64,000 nucleotides of DNA from Corynebacterium lemuris (GTDB taxonomy: Bacteria; Actinomycetota; Actinomycetes; Mycobacteriales; Mycobacteriaceae), in NCBI RefSeq assembly GCF_024919295.1, contig NZ_JANWTC010000006.1, positions 121,136 to 185,135 on the forward strand, read 5' to 3'. The notes beneath the pieces were generated by a model. The model saw only the letters and a program-made list of their open reading frames with translations. It searched no databases and had not been told where the DNA came from. Position 1 is the first letter of the stretch. The number at the start of each line of letters is the position of its first letter. Made by a program: the position numbers and the translations under genes. Positions 9,618 to 16,963 of the stretch are shown piece by piece.

Positions 9618-10103
9618 TCAGCGCTGGAAGGCGACGGTCACGTAGACGTGGTCGCCGTGGGTCCGGGCATGGACACCGTACTTACCGTTCCGGAATTCGT
9701 CCAGGCGACCGGAGTTGTTGAAGTCCCGGACCATGTTGCGGTACTTGTTCCGTTCCACCTTGTAGAAGCGGTAGTGGACATGGTTCCAGTTGGAGGTGTG
9801 GATCTGGGTGCCGTCAACGCTTGACCAGCGCCATTCGTTATCTCTGGGCAGGTGAGCGTCCCGGGCGTGGTTGTTGAGGCTGTCACGGTGGTTGCCGGTG
9901 GTGCGCCGTGCCCAGTCGGCGGCGGCGTCGCGAAGCTCGCGCTCCGCGTGGGCATTGTGGTCAGGACGGTCGGGTTCACCGATCCAGGAGGAGAGCCTCT
10001 CCAGATCGCTGACGCTGGACTGTGCGGAGGCAACGCCCATTCCGGAGAAGGTCAGGGCGGCGCTGGAGGCGAGGACTGTGAGGGTGCGCGTGAACTTCTT
10101 CAT
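9618..10103 (-). CDS. Secreted protein, paralog B of a tandem family
   Basis: A 161-residue exported protein, the same length as paralog A. The signal peptide MKKFTRTLTVLASSAAL matches MHKITRTLTVIGSAVAL of paralog A, which is why the ATG at 10103 is preferred over 10112. The mature part is charged and rich in His, Asn and Arg, has no cysteines, and ends GVHARTHGDHVYVTVAFQR. Function is unknown. Together with 8527-9012 and the remnant at 9361-9480 it forms a local duplicated family. Confidence 0.75.
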   Translation of the reverse strand: MKKFTRTLTVLASSAALTFSGMGVASAQSSVSDLERLSSWIGEPDRPDHNAHAERELRDAAADWARRTTGNHRDSLNNHARDAHLPRDNEWRWSSVDGTQIHTSNWNHVHYRFYKVERNKYRNMVRDFNNSGRLDEFRNGKYGVHARTHGDHVYVTVAFQR

Positions 10104-10272
10104 AGCATTCATATTAACGCTTCGGCATGTGTCAGAGGTCACGAAAAAGAGTCTTGTCGGAATCGATTTCCTCCAAGACCCCGGGATGTGGCGTGGGATA
10201 GGTCCCGACCAAGCCGGAGACGCGAAAATCCCGCGCCACCACATGAGTGGTGGCGCGGGATCTCGCACAGAG

Positions 10273-10346
10273 TGCCCCCGGTGGGACTCGAACCCACACT
10301 GCACGGGTTTTGAATCCGTTGCCTCTGCCAATTGGGCTACGGGGGC
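10273..10346 (-). tRNA. tRNA-Leu(CAA)
   Basis: The minus strand folds as a 74-nt tRNA: acceptor GCCCCCG/CGGGGGC, D arm with AATTGGCAGA, anticodon loop TTCAAAA giving anticodon CAA, and T arm GTGGG-TTCGAGT-CCCAC. No CCA is encoded. The anticodon reads UUG (Leu), but the variable region is only about five bases, whereas most tRNA-Leu genes have a long variable arm. Its position just upstream of polA matches other actinobacteria as far as recalled. Confidence 0.88.
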
Positions 10347-10398
10347 AACAAGGGAAGAGCTTAGTGCACGGGCCTGCCGGTGGTGCAATGGGCCTGGC

Positions 10399-10404
10399 TA
10401 CACT
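10399..10404 (+). promoter_or_regulatory. Candidate -10 box TACACT for polA
   Basis: TACACT lies eight bases before the GTG at 10413, with no ribosome binding site in between. This supports a leaderless polA transcript and the GTG start. Confidence 0.5.
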
Positions 10405-10412
10405 TGGACAGC

Positions 10413-13064
10413 GTGACTGAGACGACCGAGAACAACCGCCTTCTGCTCATTGACGGGCACTCAATGGCCTTCCGTGCCTTCTATGCCCTGCCTGCCGAGA
10501 ACTTCTCCACCACGGGTGGTCAGCACACCAATGCGGTGTACGGATTCCTGTCGATGCTGGCGAACATCCTCGCCGAGGAGAAGCCGGGGCATGTGGCCGT
10601 CGCCTTCGATGTGGGGCGCAAGACCTTCCGCACGGAGATGTTCCCCGAGTACAAGGCGCAGCGGGAGGCCTCGCCGCCGGAGTTCAAGGGGCAGGTGGAC
10701 ATCCTGCAGGAGGTTCTGGGCACGCTCGGCATCCAGACGTTGAGCAAGGCGAACTATGAGGCCGACGATATCCTCGCCACGTTGGCCACCGCCGCGGAGC
10801 CCCTGGGCTATGAGACGCTGATCATCACCGGCGACCGGGATTACCTCCAGCTGGTCAATGAGAACGTCACGGTGCTGTACCCGATGCGCGGGGTGTCCAA
10901 CCTGCACCGCTTCACCCCGGCGGCTGTCGAGGAGAAGTACGGGCTGACCCCGGCGCAGTACCCGGATTTCGCCGCCCTGCGCGGCGACCCGTCCGATAAC
11001 CTGCCCAACATCCCCGGCGTGGGCGAGAAGACCGCCACCAAGTGGATCCTGCAGTACGGCACCCTGGACAACCTGCTCGAGCACGCCGATGAGATCAAGG
11101 GCAAGGCCGGCGAGAACTTCCGCGAGCGCCTGGAGCAGGTCCGTCTCAATCGCCGGCTCACGCACATGCTCACCGACATGGAGCTGCCGGTCGGCCCGGA
11201 CCAGCTGACGCTCAAGCCGGCGGATGTCGCGGAGGTGGCCAGGCGTTTCGACGACCTCGAGTTCGGCGCCAACCTGCGCGAGCGCGTCCTGGCCGCCGTG
11301 CCCACCGAGGGCACCGTCGAGGCCGGTGTCGAGCTTGCCGACGTCACCGTCGACGACACCCCGCTCGCCACCTGGCTCGCCGAACGTCAAGGCCAGGGGC
11401 TTGCCCTGTATGTGAAGGGTGTGGGCACGCCGAACCAGGGGGATGCGACGGCGGTGGCGATCGTCGATAAGCAGCGGCACGCCGTCAGCGCCGAACTCGC
11501 CGAACTCGATCCCGCGGACGAAAAGGCCCTGGCCGAGTGGCTGGCCTCCGACTCCCCGAAGTATCTCCACGAGTCGAAGGCGGCCTTCCACATGTTCGCC
11601 GGGCGCAGCATGGAGCTGGGCGGCGTCGTCCACGACACCGCCATCGCCGCCTACCTGCTGCGCCCCGGCCAGCGCACCTACGACCTCAAGGACATCTACC
11701 AGCGTCACCTGCAGCGCCAGCTCGCTGAACCGGAGGACCAGCTCTCCCTCCTCGGGGACACCTCGCTGGTCGACTCCGCCGCTGCCATCCTGGAGCTCGC
11801 GGAGGAACTGACCCGCCAGCTCCAGGAGATCCAGGCCTTCGAGCTCTACCACGACATGGAGATCCCGCTCGCCGGCATCCTCGCCCGGATGGAGGCCACG
11901 GGTATCGCGGTGGACGTCGCCACGCTCGAGGAGCAGCTGGCGAGCTTCGTGGAGCAGGTCGCCGAGGAGGAGGCCGCCGCACGCGAGCTTGCCGACGACC
12001 CCGCCCTCAACCTGTCGAGCCCCAAACAGCTGCAGGTCGTCCTCTTCGAGACCTTCGGGATGCCCAAGACGAAGAAGACCAAGACCGGCTGGTCCACCGC
12101 CGCCAAGGAGATCGAGCAGCTCGCGCTCAAACACCCCCACCCCTTCCTCGACCACCTGCTCGCGCACCGCGAGTACCAGAAGATGAAGACCACCCTGGAG
12201 GGGCTGATCAAGACCGTCCAGCACGACGGCCGCATCCACACCACCTTCAACCAGACCGTCGCCTCCACCGGACGTCTCAGCTCCACAGAACCGAACCTGC
12301 AGAACATCCCCGTGCGAACCCCCGCCGGCCGGAAGATCCGCTCCGCCTTCGTCGTCGGTGAAGGTTACGAGTGCCTGCTCACGGCCGACTACTCGCAGAT
12401 CGAGATGCGCGTCATGGCGCACCTCTCCCAGGACCCCGGCCTGATCGAGGCGTACAAGGCGGGCGAGGACCTGCACAACTACGTCGGCTCCCGCGTCTTC
12501 GAGGTCCCCATCGACCAGGTCACCCCCGAACTGCGACGCCGCGTCAAGGCCATGTCCTACGGCCTGGTCTACGGACTGTCCGCCTTCGGGCTCTCCCAGC
12601 AGCTCAACATCCCCGCCGGGGAGGCCAAGGGCATCATGGACAACTACTTCCAGCGCTTCGGCGGCGTCCAGCGCTACCTCGCTGAGGTCGTCGACCAGGC
12701 CCGCAAGGACGGCTACACCTCCACCCTCTTCGGCCGCCGCCGCTACCTGCCGGAACTCAACTCCGACAACCGCGTCGCCCGCGACAACGCCGAACGCGCC
12801 GCACTCAACGCCCCCATCCAGGGCACGGCCGCCGACATCATCAAGGTGGCCATGATCCGCGTCGACCGCGAACTGCGCGCCGCCGGGGTGAAATCCCGGG
12901 TACTGCTGCAGGTCCATGACGAACTCGTCGTCGAGATCGCGCCGGGGGAGCTCGAGCAGGTCCGCGGCATCCTCGAACGCGAGATGGACTCCGCCATCAC
13001 CCTGCGCGTGCCCCTGGAGGTCTCCGCCGGTGCCGGCGCCGACTGGGATGAGGCGGCACACTGA
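10413..13064 (+). CDS. polA: DNA polymerase I
   Basis: An 883-residue family A polymerase used in Okazaki fragment processing and excision repair. Order: N-terminal 5'-3' exonuclease (LLLIDGHSMAFRAFYAL, EADDILATLA, GDRDYLQLV), a central 3'-5' exonuclease-like domain that seems to lack the usual acidic proofreading motifs (as in mycobacterial PolA), then the polymerase: motif A DYSQIE (D659), motif B RRRVKAMSYGLVYG and motif C VHDELV (D836). The open frame begins at 10380, but homologous sequence starts at TETTENNRLLLIDGH and the -10 spacing favours GTG 10413. The stop overlaps the next gene. Confidence 0.96.
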   Translation: MTETTENNRLLLIDGHSMAFRAFYALPAENFSTTGGQHTNAVYGFLSMLANILAEEKPGHVAVAFDVGRKTFRTEMFPEYKAQREASPPEFKGQVDILQEVLGTLGIQTLSKANYEADDILATLATAAEPLGYETLIITGDRDYLQLVNENVTVLYPMRGVSNLHRFTPAAVEEKYGLTPAQYPDFAALRGDPSDNLPNIPGVGEKTATKWILQYGTLDNLLEHADEIKGKAGENFRERLEQVRLNRRLTHMLTDMELPVGPDQLTLKPADVAEVARRFDDLEFGANLRERVLAAVPTEGTVEAGVELADVTVDDTPLATWLAERQGQGLALYVKGVGTPNQGDATAVAIVDKQRHAVSAELAELDPADEKALAEWLASDSPKYLHESKAAFHMFAGRSMELGGVVHDTAIAAYLLRPGQRTYDLKDIYQRHLQRQLAEPEDQLSLLGDTSLVDSAAAILELAEELTRQLQEIQAFELYHDMEIPLAGILARMEATGIAVDVATLEEQLASFVEQVAEEEAAARELADDPALNLSSPKQLQVVLFETFGMPKTKKTKTGWSTAAKEIEQLALKHPHPFLDHLLAHREYQKMKTTLEGLIKTVQHDGRIHTTFNQTVASTGRLSSTEPNLQNIPVRTPAGRKIRSAFVVGEGYECLLTADYSQIEMRVMAHLSQDPGLIEAYKAGEDLHNYVGSRVFEVPIDQVTPELRRRVKAMSYGLVYGLSAFGLSQQLNIPAGEAKGIMDNYFQRFGGVQRYLAEVVDQARKDGYTSTLFGRRRYLPELNSDNRVARDNAERAALNAPIQGTAADIIKVAMIRVDRELRAAGVKSRVLLQVHDELVVEIAPGELEQVRGILEREMDSAITLRVPLEVSAGAGADWDEAAH

Positions 13065-13699
13065 TCCGCCTTGCGACGACCGCGGACATCGACGCCGCGG
13101 CCGAGGTGCTTGCCGACGCCTTCCGCGGCGAGGCCCTGTTCCGCGCACTGTCGGCCGATGCGGAGCTGCGGGCCCGGGTGCTGCCGGTCTACTTCCGGGG
13201 TGAGGTGCGCGCGGCTGCCGCTGCCGGCGACGCCTGGCTGCACCTGACCGCGGACGGGGAGGTCACCGGGGTCGGCCTGTGGCGCAGCGGGCGGGGCTGG
13301 TCGGCCTCCCTCCGCGACCAGCTCGCCCTCGGCCGGGCGGTGCTGCGGCATGCCGGCCCGGTGGAGGGCATGCGTATCGCACGCCGCTCCGCACGGCTCA
13401 TGCGGGCCACCACCCACCCGGGGACATACTCCTACCTGCGGTGGCTCGGCGTCGGCCCCGCCCGCCAGGGCTCAGGCAGCGGCCGGGCGCTGGTGGAGCA
13501 CGGCTACCGCACCTACCCGGGGCCCTATCTCCTGGAATGCGTGGACACCCTGGTCGGCTATTACTCGGACCTGGGCTTCCGGGAGACGGGGGTCATTGAC
13601 GTCAGCCGGGACGCGCCGGTGCTCCATGTCATGGAGAGCTCAGGCCAGCTCCGCGACGAAGATCGCGGTGCCGGGGAAGATCCGGCCGCGTTCGGGTGA
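13061..13699 (+). CDS. GNAT-family acetyltransferase with apparent CTG start
   Basis: A 212-residue GNAT N-acetyltransferase. The acetyl-CoA loop is seen at RWLGVGPARQGSGSGRALVEH, with YYSDLGFRETG near the end. The frame is closed by a stop at 13049-13051 and holds no ATG, GTG or TTG before the GTG at 13106. The typical first strand (LIRLATTADIDAAAEVL) lies upstream of that GTG. A CTG at 13061 overlapping the polA stop as CTGA would restore the full domain and mirrors the ATGA/GTGA couplings elsewhere. The 3' end overlaps the convergent methyltransferase gene by 60 bases. Confidence 0.72.
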   Translation: MIRLATTADIDAAAEVLADAFRGEALFRALSADAELRARVLPVYFRGEVRAAAAAGDAWLHLTADGEVTGVGLWRSGRGWSASLRDQLALGRAVLRHAGPVEGMRIARRSARLMRATTHPGTYSYLRWLGVGPARQGSGSGRALVEHGYRTYPGPYLLECVDTLVGYYSDLGFRETGVIDVSRDAPVLHVMESSGQLRDEDRGAGEDPAAFG

Positions 13700-14392
13700 C
13701 CACTGGCCCCAGGTCCGGGTCAAGGCCTCCGGCCACTCCGGTTCGACGATGTCGAGCAGCCGGAAACCGGAGGCGACCAGCGAGCGGACCCAGTCGCCGA
13801 TGGTGCGGTGGAACTCCGCGTAGGTGACGGTGCCGGCCTCGTCCGTCTCCACGTACTCGCGCTCGAAATAGCTGATCTGCGCCTCGAACTCCGTCGGATC
13901 ATCGGGGAAGATCCAGCGCATGGGGTGGGTGACGGAGAAGACCAGGCGGCCGGCGGGGCGCAGGACGCGGGCGGTGTCGGCAAGCACCGGCGTCACGTCG
14001 GGGACGAAGGGGAGCGCTCCGAAGGCGGAGAAGACGACGTCGAAGGAACCGTCCCGGTAGGGGAGTGCCTGCACATCGGCCTGGGCCAGGGGGACGGTGC
14101 CGTCCGCATGCGCCAGCATCTCCCGGGAGATGTCGAAACCAGTGACGAAGCCGACGCCGTCGCGGGCCAGCCACGCGGAACAGGGGGCGGAGCCGCAGCC
14201 GAGTTCGAGAACATTCAACCCGCGGACATCACCGAGCAGGCGCGCCTGCTCCTCGGTGAGCATCTCCGGGGACCAGTGGAAACCCTCGAGGTAGGCGTCG
14301 TGGCGGGCGTGGTAATCGGCGGCATCCTGGTCCCACCAGGAACGGTTGGCCGAGGCTGCTGCGTCAGGTGTGGTGGGTGAGGTCAGTCGCAT
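13640..14392 (-). CDS. SAM-dependent methyltransferase (class I)
   Basis: A 250-residue methyltransferase of the UbiE/methyltransferase-11 type. The SAM motif I is LNVLELGCGSAPCSAWLA, followed by GFDIS (acidic ribose contact), DVQALPYRDGSFDVVFSAFGALPF and LRPAGRLVFSVTHPMRW. The substrate is unknown; close relatives are annotated simply as class I methyltransferases. The ATG at 14392 follows AAGGATTTC. The open frame to 14560 is ignored because nothing recognisable precedes MRLTSP. Confidence 0.85.
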   Translation of the reverse strand: MRLTSPTTPDAAASANRSWWDQDAADYHARHDAYLEGFHWSPEMLTEEQARLLGDVRGLNVLELGCGSAPCSAWLARDGVGFVTGFDISREMLAHADGTVPLAQADVQALPYRDGSFDVVFSAFGALPFVPDVTPVLADTARVLRPAGRLVFSVTHPMRWIFPDDPTEFEAQISYFEREYVETDEAGTVTYAEFHRTIGDWVRSLVASGFRLLDIVEPEWPEALTRTWGQWSPERGRIFPGTAIFVAELA

Positions 14393-14412
14393 GAAATCCT
14401 TTTCCGTGGTAG

Positions 14413-14441
14413 TTGCTCCCCCGCGGGTGAGAAGGTAGGGT
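14413..14441 (+). promoter_or_regulatory. Candidate rpsA promoter
   Basis: TTGCTC (14413-14418), a 17-base spacer and TAGGGT (14436-14441) make a reasonable sigma-70-type promoter. It lies about 150 bases upstream of rpsA, leaving a long 5' UTR. Confidence 0.4.
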
Positions 14442-14596
14442 TCTAGGCGCGTGTCTGTGCTTTGCGGTGCTACGGGCTGTAATAGGAGGGCCTGGGCAGT
14501 TGCGGGGTGAGATCGACCCGCCGGACAACGGCGGATACCGAGAGACACGTTCCTGCCCACTTTCTATCTCCTATCCAACCCGGAGCAACTCAACAC

Positions 14597-16057
14597 ATGT
14601 CCAACACCACTACCCCTCAGGTTGCCATCAACGATATTGGCACCGCTGAGGACTTCCTCGCCGCCGTCGATGCGACCATCAAGTACTTCAACGATGGCGA
14701 CATCGTTGAGGGCACCGTCGTCAAGGTCGACCGCGACGAGGTTCTGCTTGACATCGGATACAAGACCGAGGGCGTCATCCCGTCCCGTGAGCTGTCCATC
14801 AAGCACGACGTCGACCCGGACGAGGTCGTCGAGGTCGGCGATCAGATCGACGCACTGGTCCTCACCAAGGAGGACAAGGAGGGTCGTCTGATCCTCTCCA
14901 AGAAGCGCGCACAGTACGAGCGTGCCTGGGGTGCGATCGAGGAGCTGCAGGAGAAGGACGAGCCGGTCACCGGTACCGTCATCGAGGTCGTCAAGGGCGG
15001 CCTCATCCTGGACATCGGCCTCCGCGGCTTCCTGCCGGCCTCCCTCGTCGAGATGCGTCGCGTCCGCGACCTGGACCCGTACATCGGCCAGGAGCTCGAG
15101 GCGAAGATCATCGAGCTGGACAAGCACCGCAACAACGTGGTCCTGTCCCGCCGCGCATGGCTCGAGCAGACCCAGTCCGAGGTCCGCTCCGAGTTCCTGC
15201 ACCAGCTGCAGAAGGGCCAGGTCCGCAAGGGCATTGTCTCTTCCATCGTCAACTTCGGCGCCTTCGTCGATCTCGGCGGTGTCGACGGCCTGGTTCACGT
15301 TTCCGAGCTGTCCTGGAAGCACATCGACCACCCGTCTGAGGTCGTCACCGTCGGCGACGAGGTCACCGTCGAGGTTCTCGACGTCGATCTCGACCGCGAG
15401 CGTGTCTCCCTGTCGCTGAAGGCGACCCAGGAGGACCCGTGGCGCGTCTTCGCCCGCACCCACGCTGTGGGCCAGATCGTCCCGGGCAAGGTCACCAAGC
15501 TCGTCCCGTTCGGCGCCTTCGTCCGCGTCGAGGAGGGCATCGAGGGCCTGGTCCACATCTCCGAGCTGGCACAGCGCCACGTCGAGGTCCCGGACCAGGT
15601 TGTCACCGTCGGCCAGGAGGCCATGGTCAAGGTCATCGACATCGACCTCGAGCGTCGTCGTATCTCCCTGTCCCTCAAGCAGGCTGACGAGGACTACACC
15701 GAGGAGTTCGACCCGTCCAAGTACGGCATGGCCGACTCCTACGACGAGCAGGGCAACTACATCTTCCCCGAGGGCTTCGACCCGGAGACCAACGAGTGGC
15801 TGCCCGAGTTCGACGAGCAGCGCCAGGCATGGGAGGCCCGCTACGCAGAGGCCGACCGTCGCCACCAGCTGCACACCGCTCAGATCGAGCGTCACCGTGT
15901 CGCCGCCGAGCAGGCTGCCGAGCAGGCTGCCACCAACTACTCCTCCGAGTCCGAGGATGCAGCTCCGGCATCCGAGGCCGCTCCGGAGACCACCGGTGGT
16001 TCCCTGGCTTCCGACGAGCAGCTCGCTGCTCTGCGCGAGAAGCTGGCCGGCAACTAA
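14597..16057 (+). CDS. rpsA: 30S ribosomal protein S1
   Basis: A 486-residue S1 protein with four OB-fold S1 repeats, beginning near residues 34 (GDIVEGTVVKV), 121 (PVTGTVIEVVKGGLILDIG), 206 (VRKGIVSSIVNFGAFVDLGG) and 291 (VPGKVTKLVPFGAFVRVEEG). An acidic, alanine-rich tail follows. It binds mRNA on the small subunit during initiation. The four-repeat form is normal for actinobacteria. Codon use is strongly biased, as expected for a highly expressed gene. The ATG at 14597 matches the conserved N-terminus; the Shine-Dalgarno sequence is weak. Confidence 0.97.
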   Translation: MSNTTTPQVAINDIGTAEDFLAAVDATIKYFNDGDIVEGTVVKVDRDEVLLDIGYKTEGVIPSRELSIKHDVDPDEVVEVGDQIDALVLTKEDKEGRLILSKKRAQYERAWGAIEELQEKDEPVTGTVIEVVKGGLILDIGLRGFLPASLVEMRRVRDLDPYIGQELEAKIIELDKHRNNVVLSRRAWLEQTQSEVRSEFLHQLQKGQVRKGIVSSIVNFGAFVDLGGVDGLVHVSELSWKHIDHPSEVVTVGDEVTVEVLDVDLDRERVSLSLKATQEDPWRVFARTHAVGQIVPGKVTKLVPFGAFVRVEEGIEGLVHISELAQRHVEVPDQVVTVGQEAMVKVIDIDLERRRISLSLKQADEDYTEEFDPSKYGMADSYDEQGNYIFPEGFDPETNEWLPEFDEQRQAWEARYAEADRRHQLHTAQIERHRVAAEQAAEQAATNYSSESEDAAPASEAAPETTGGSLASDEQLAALREKLAGN

Positions 16058-16084
16058 AGGTTAGTTAGCTCCAGTAACAGTTGA

Positions 16085-16119
16085 CCCCGTCCCCGCCGCA
16101 TGGTGGGGGCGGGGTTTTC
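16085..16119 (+). terminator. rpsA intrinsic terminator
   Basis: A 13-base GC-rich stem (16085-16097 with 16102-16114, two G-U pairs, loop GCAT) is followed by TTTT. It is a textbook Rho-independent terminator 28 bases after the rpsA stop. Confidence 0.9.
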
Positions 16120-16162
16120 TGCATGATGGGGTCGGTGGGGTCGGTGCTCAGAGGGGGCGTGC

Positions 16163-16230
16163 AGGATTTATCTCTGCAACTCTGACCAGAAATTCAATAT
16201 TCCAGACAAGAGTTGCAGAGATAAATTCCT
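16163..16230. repeat. Long imperfect inverted repeat
   Basis: The arm at 16163-16183 (AGGATTTATCTCTGCAACTC and one more base) is the reverse complement of 16209-16230, apart from one extra base. The arms are about 21 bases and are separated by about 25. It follows the rpsA terminator and runs into the 5' side of the DUF5808-like frame. It has no T-run and is AT-richer than its surroundings, so it does not look like a terminator. Confidence 0.75.
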
Positions 16231-16235
16231 GTCTT

Positions 16236-16427
16236 CTGACAGAAATCCACGACAACAGTCCCTGGGAGGGACCCATCTACTACAACGACCCGGATGACGA
16301 TGAACTTTTCGTCCGCAGACACGGAATGAACGTACCCAATTTCGGGAACCGGTCGATCTGGATCCTGGTGGGCATTCTCGCCGGAACCATCCTGCTGATC
16401 ACCCTGCTCGGTGTGGTGGCAGGGTAG
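16236..16427 (+). CDS. DUF5808-like small membrane protein, start unresolved
   Basis: The frame reads PWEGPIYYNDPDDDELFVRR, then HGMNVPNFGNRS and a single hydrophobic helix (IWILVGILAGTILLITLLGVVAG), ending in TAG. This looks like the DUF5808 motif (YYNPDDPRLFVPKR...NF) joined to a membrane anchor. No ATG, GTG or TTG is available in frame before the motif. The only candidates are CTG 16236 or further upstream non-standard codons inside the inverted repeat. It may be a 5'-truncated gene. Confidence 0.5.
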   Translation: MTEIHDNSPWEGPIYYNDPDDDELFVRRHGMNVPNFGNRSIWILVGILAGTILLITLLGVVAG

Positions 16428-16456
16428 AGGCAGAGCCGGGAGCATGGGGCGGAACG

Positions 16457-16498
16457 AAAAACCGTGGTGTGGGGAATCAGCCCCCGCACCGCGGTTTT
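16457..16498. terminator. Bidirectional-looking terminator hairpin
   Basis: AAAAACCGTGGTGTGGGG (16457-16474) pairs with CCCCGCACCGCGGTTTT (16482-16498) around a short loop. The A-run and T-run flanks allow termination in both directions. It follows the DUF5808-like frame. Confidence 0.75.
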
Positions 16499-16963
16499 CT
16501 CGTCTGCTCCGCCGGGTGGAGCCGGTCGTCGAGGACCGTGGCCTGTTCGCCCAGATCTGTGCGCACGGGCATCACGTTGCAGAAGGACCAGGTGGCGGTG
16601 GCCAGCACCGACGGGTGAATTCCGGGCATGGTTGCACCTGGTGTCGGTGGCGGGTGACCTGCGCGGGACGAGGTGGTGGTTATGTCCTGTATCCGCCCGT
16701 AGCCCAGCCCGCACAACACAGTGACATGAATCTCAGAAACTCTTCCGTCCGGGCTGGTTCGCGCCTAAGGTTGAGGTCAGTCGAGCTTGTTTCGGCTCAG
16801 GTGCCACGGACGAGGTCTCGGCAGGAAATTGCACGAGGAGACTGGTTTCGCGGTCACCGGTTATAACCGGGGCGAGTTCTTCCGGCCCGGACGACACAGA
16901 TTCACGGTGTGCCGGGAGCAGTCCTGTCGCCGTCACACCTGAACCGACGAAAGGTCTGAACAG
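16499..16963. other. Non-coding stretch upstream of the PTS gene
   Basis: No gene could be supported here: open frames on both strands lack start signals and family likeness. It holds the promoter region of the PTS gene, including the palindrome at 16857-16870. A classical BglG-type antiterminator target could not be recognised. Confidence 0.4.
16857..16870. promoter_or_regulatory. Perfect 14-bp palindrome CCGGTTATAACCGG
   Basis: A perfect palindrome about 95 bases upstream of the PTS start codon, of the size expected for a repressor operator. The binding protein is unknown. Confidence 0.4.

Noticed and set aside
8527..10103. CAP/SCP-domain assignment for the secreted paralogs
   Set aside because: Only a vague pattern similarity; the conserved CAP signature residues were not seen, so function is left open.
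10461..13148. An 895-codon open frame antisense to polA
   Set aside because: It mirrors a GC-rich coding strand and has no family likeness; the polA frame is unmistakable.
16477..16719. An 80-codon minus-strand frame downstream of the DUF5808-like gene
   Set aside because: No ribosome binding site, no recognisable motif, and it overlaps a strong terminator hairpin.
16800..16963. A BglG-type antiterminator (RAT) element before the PTS gene
   Set aside because: Some GGTTT/GCAGG-like fragments occur, but they do not line up with the consensus and no BglG-like gene is nearby.
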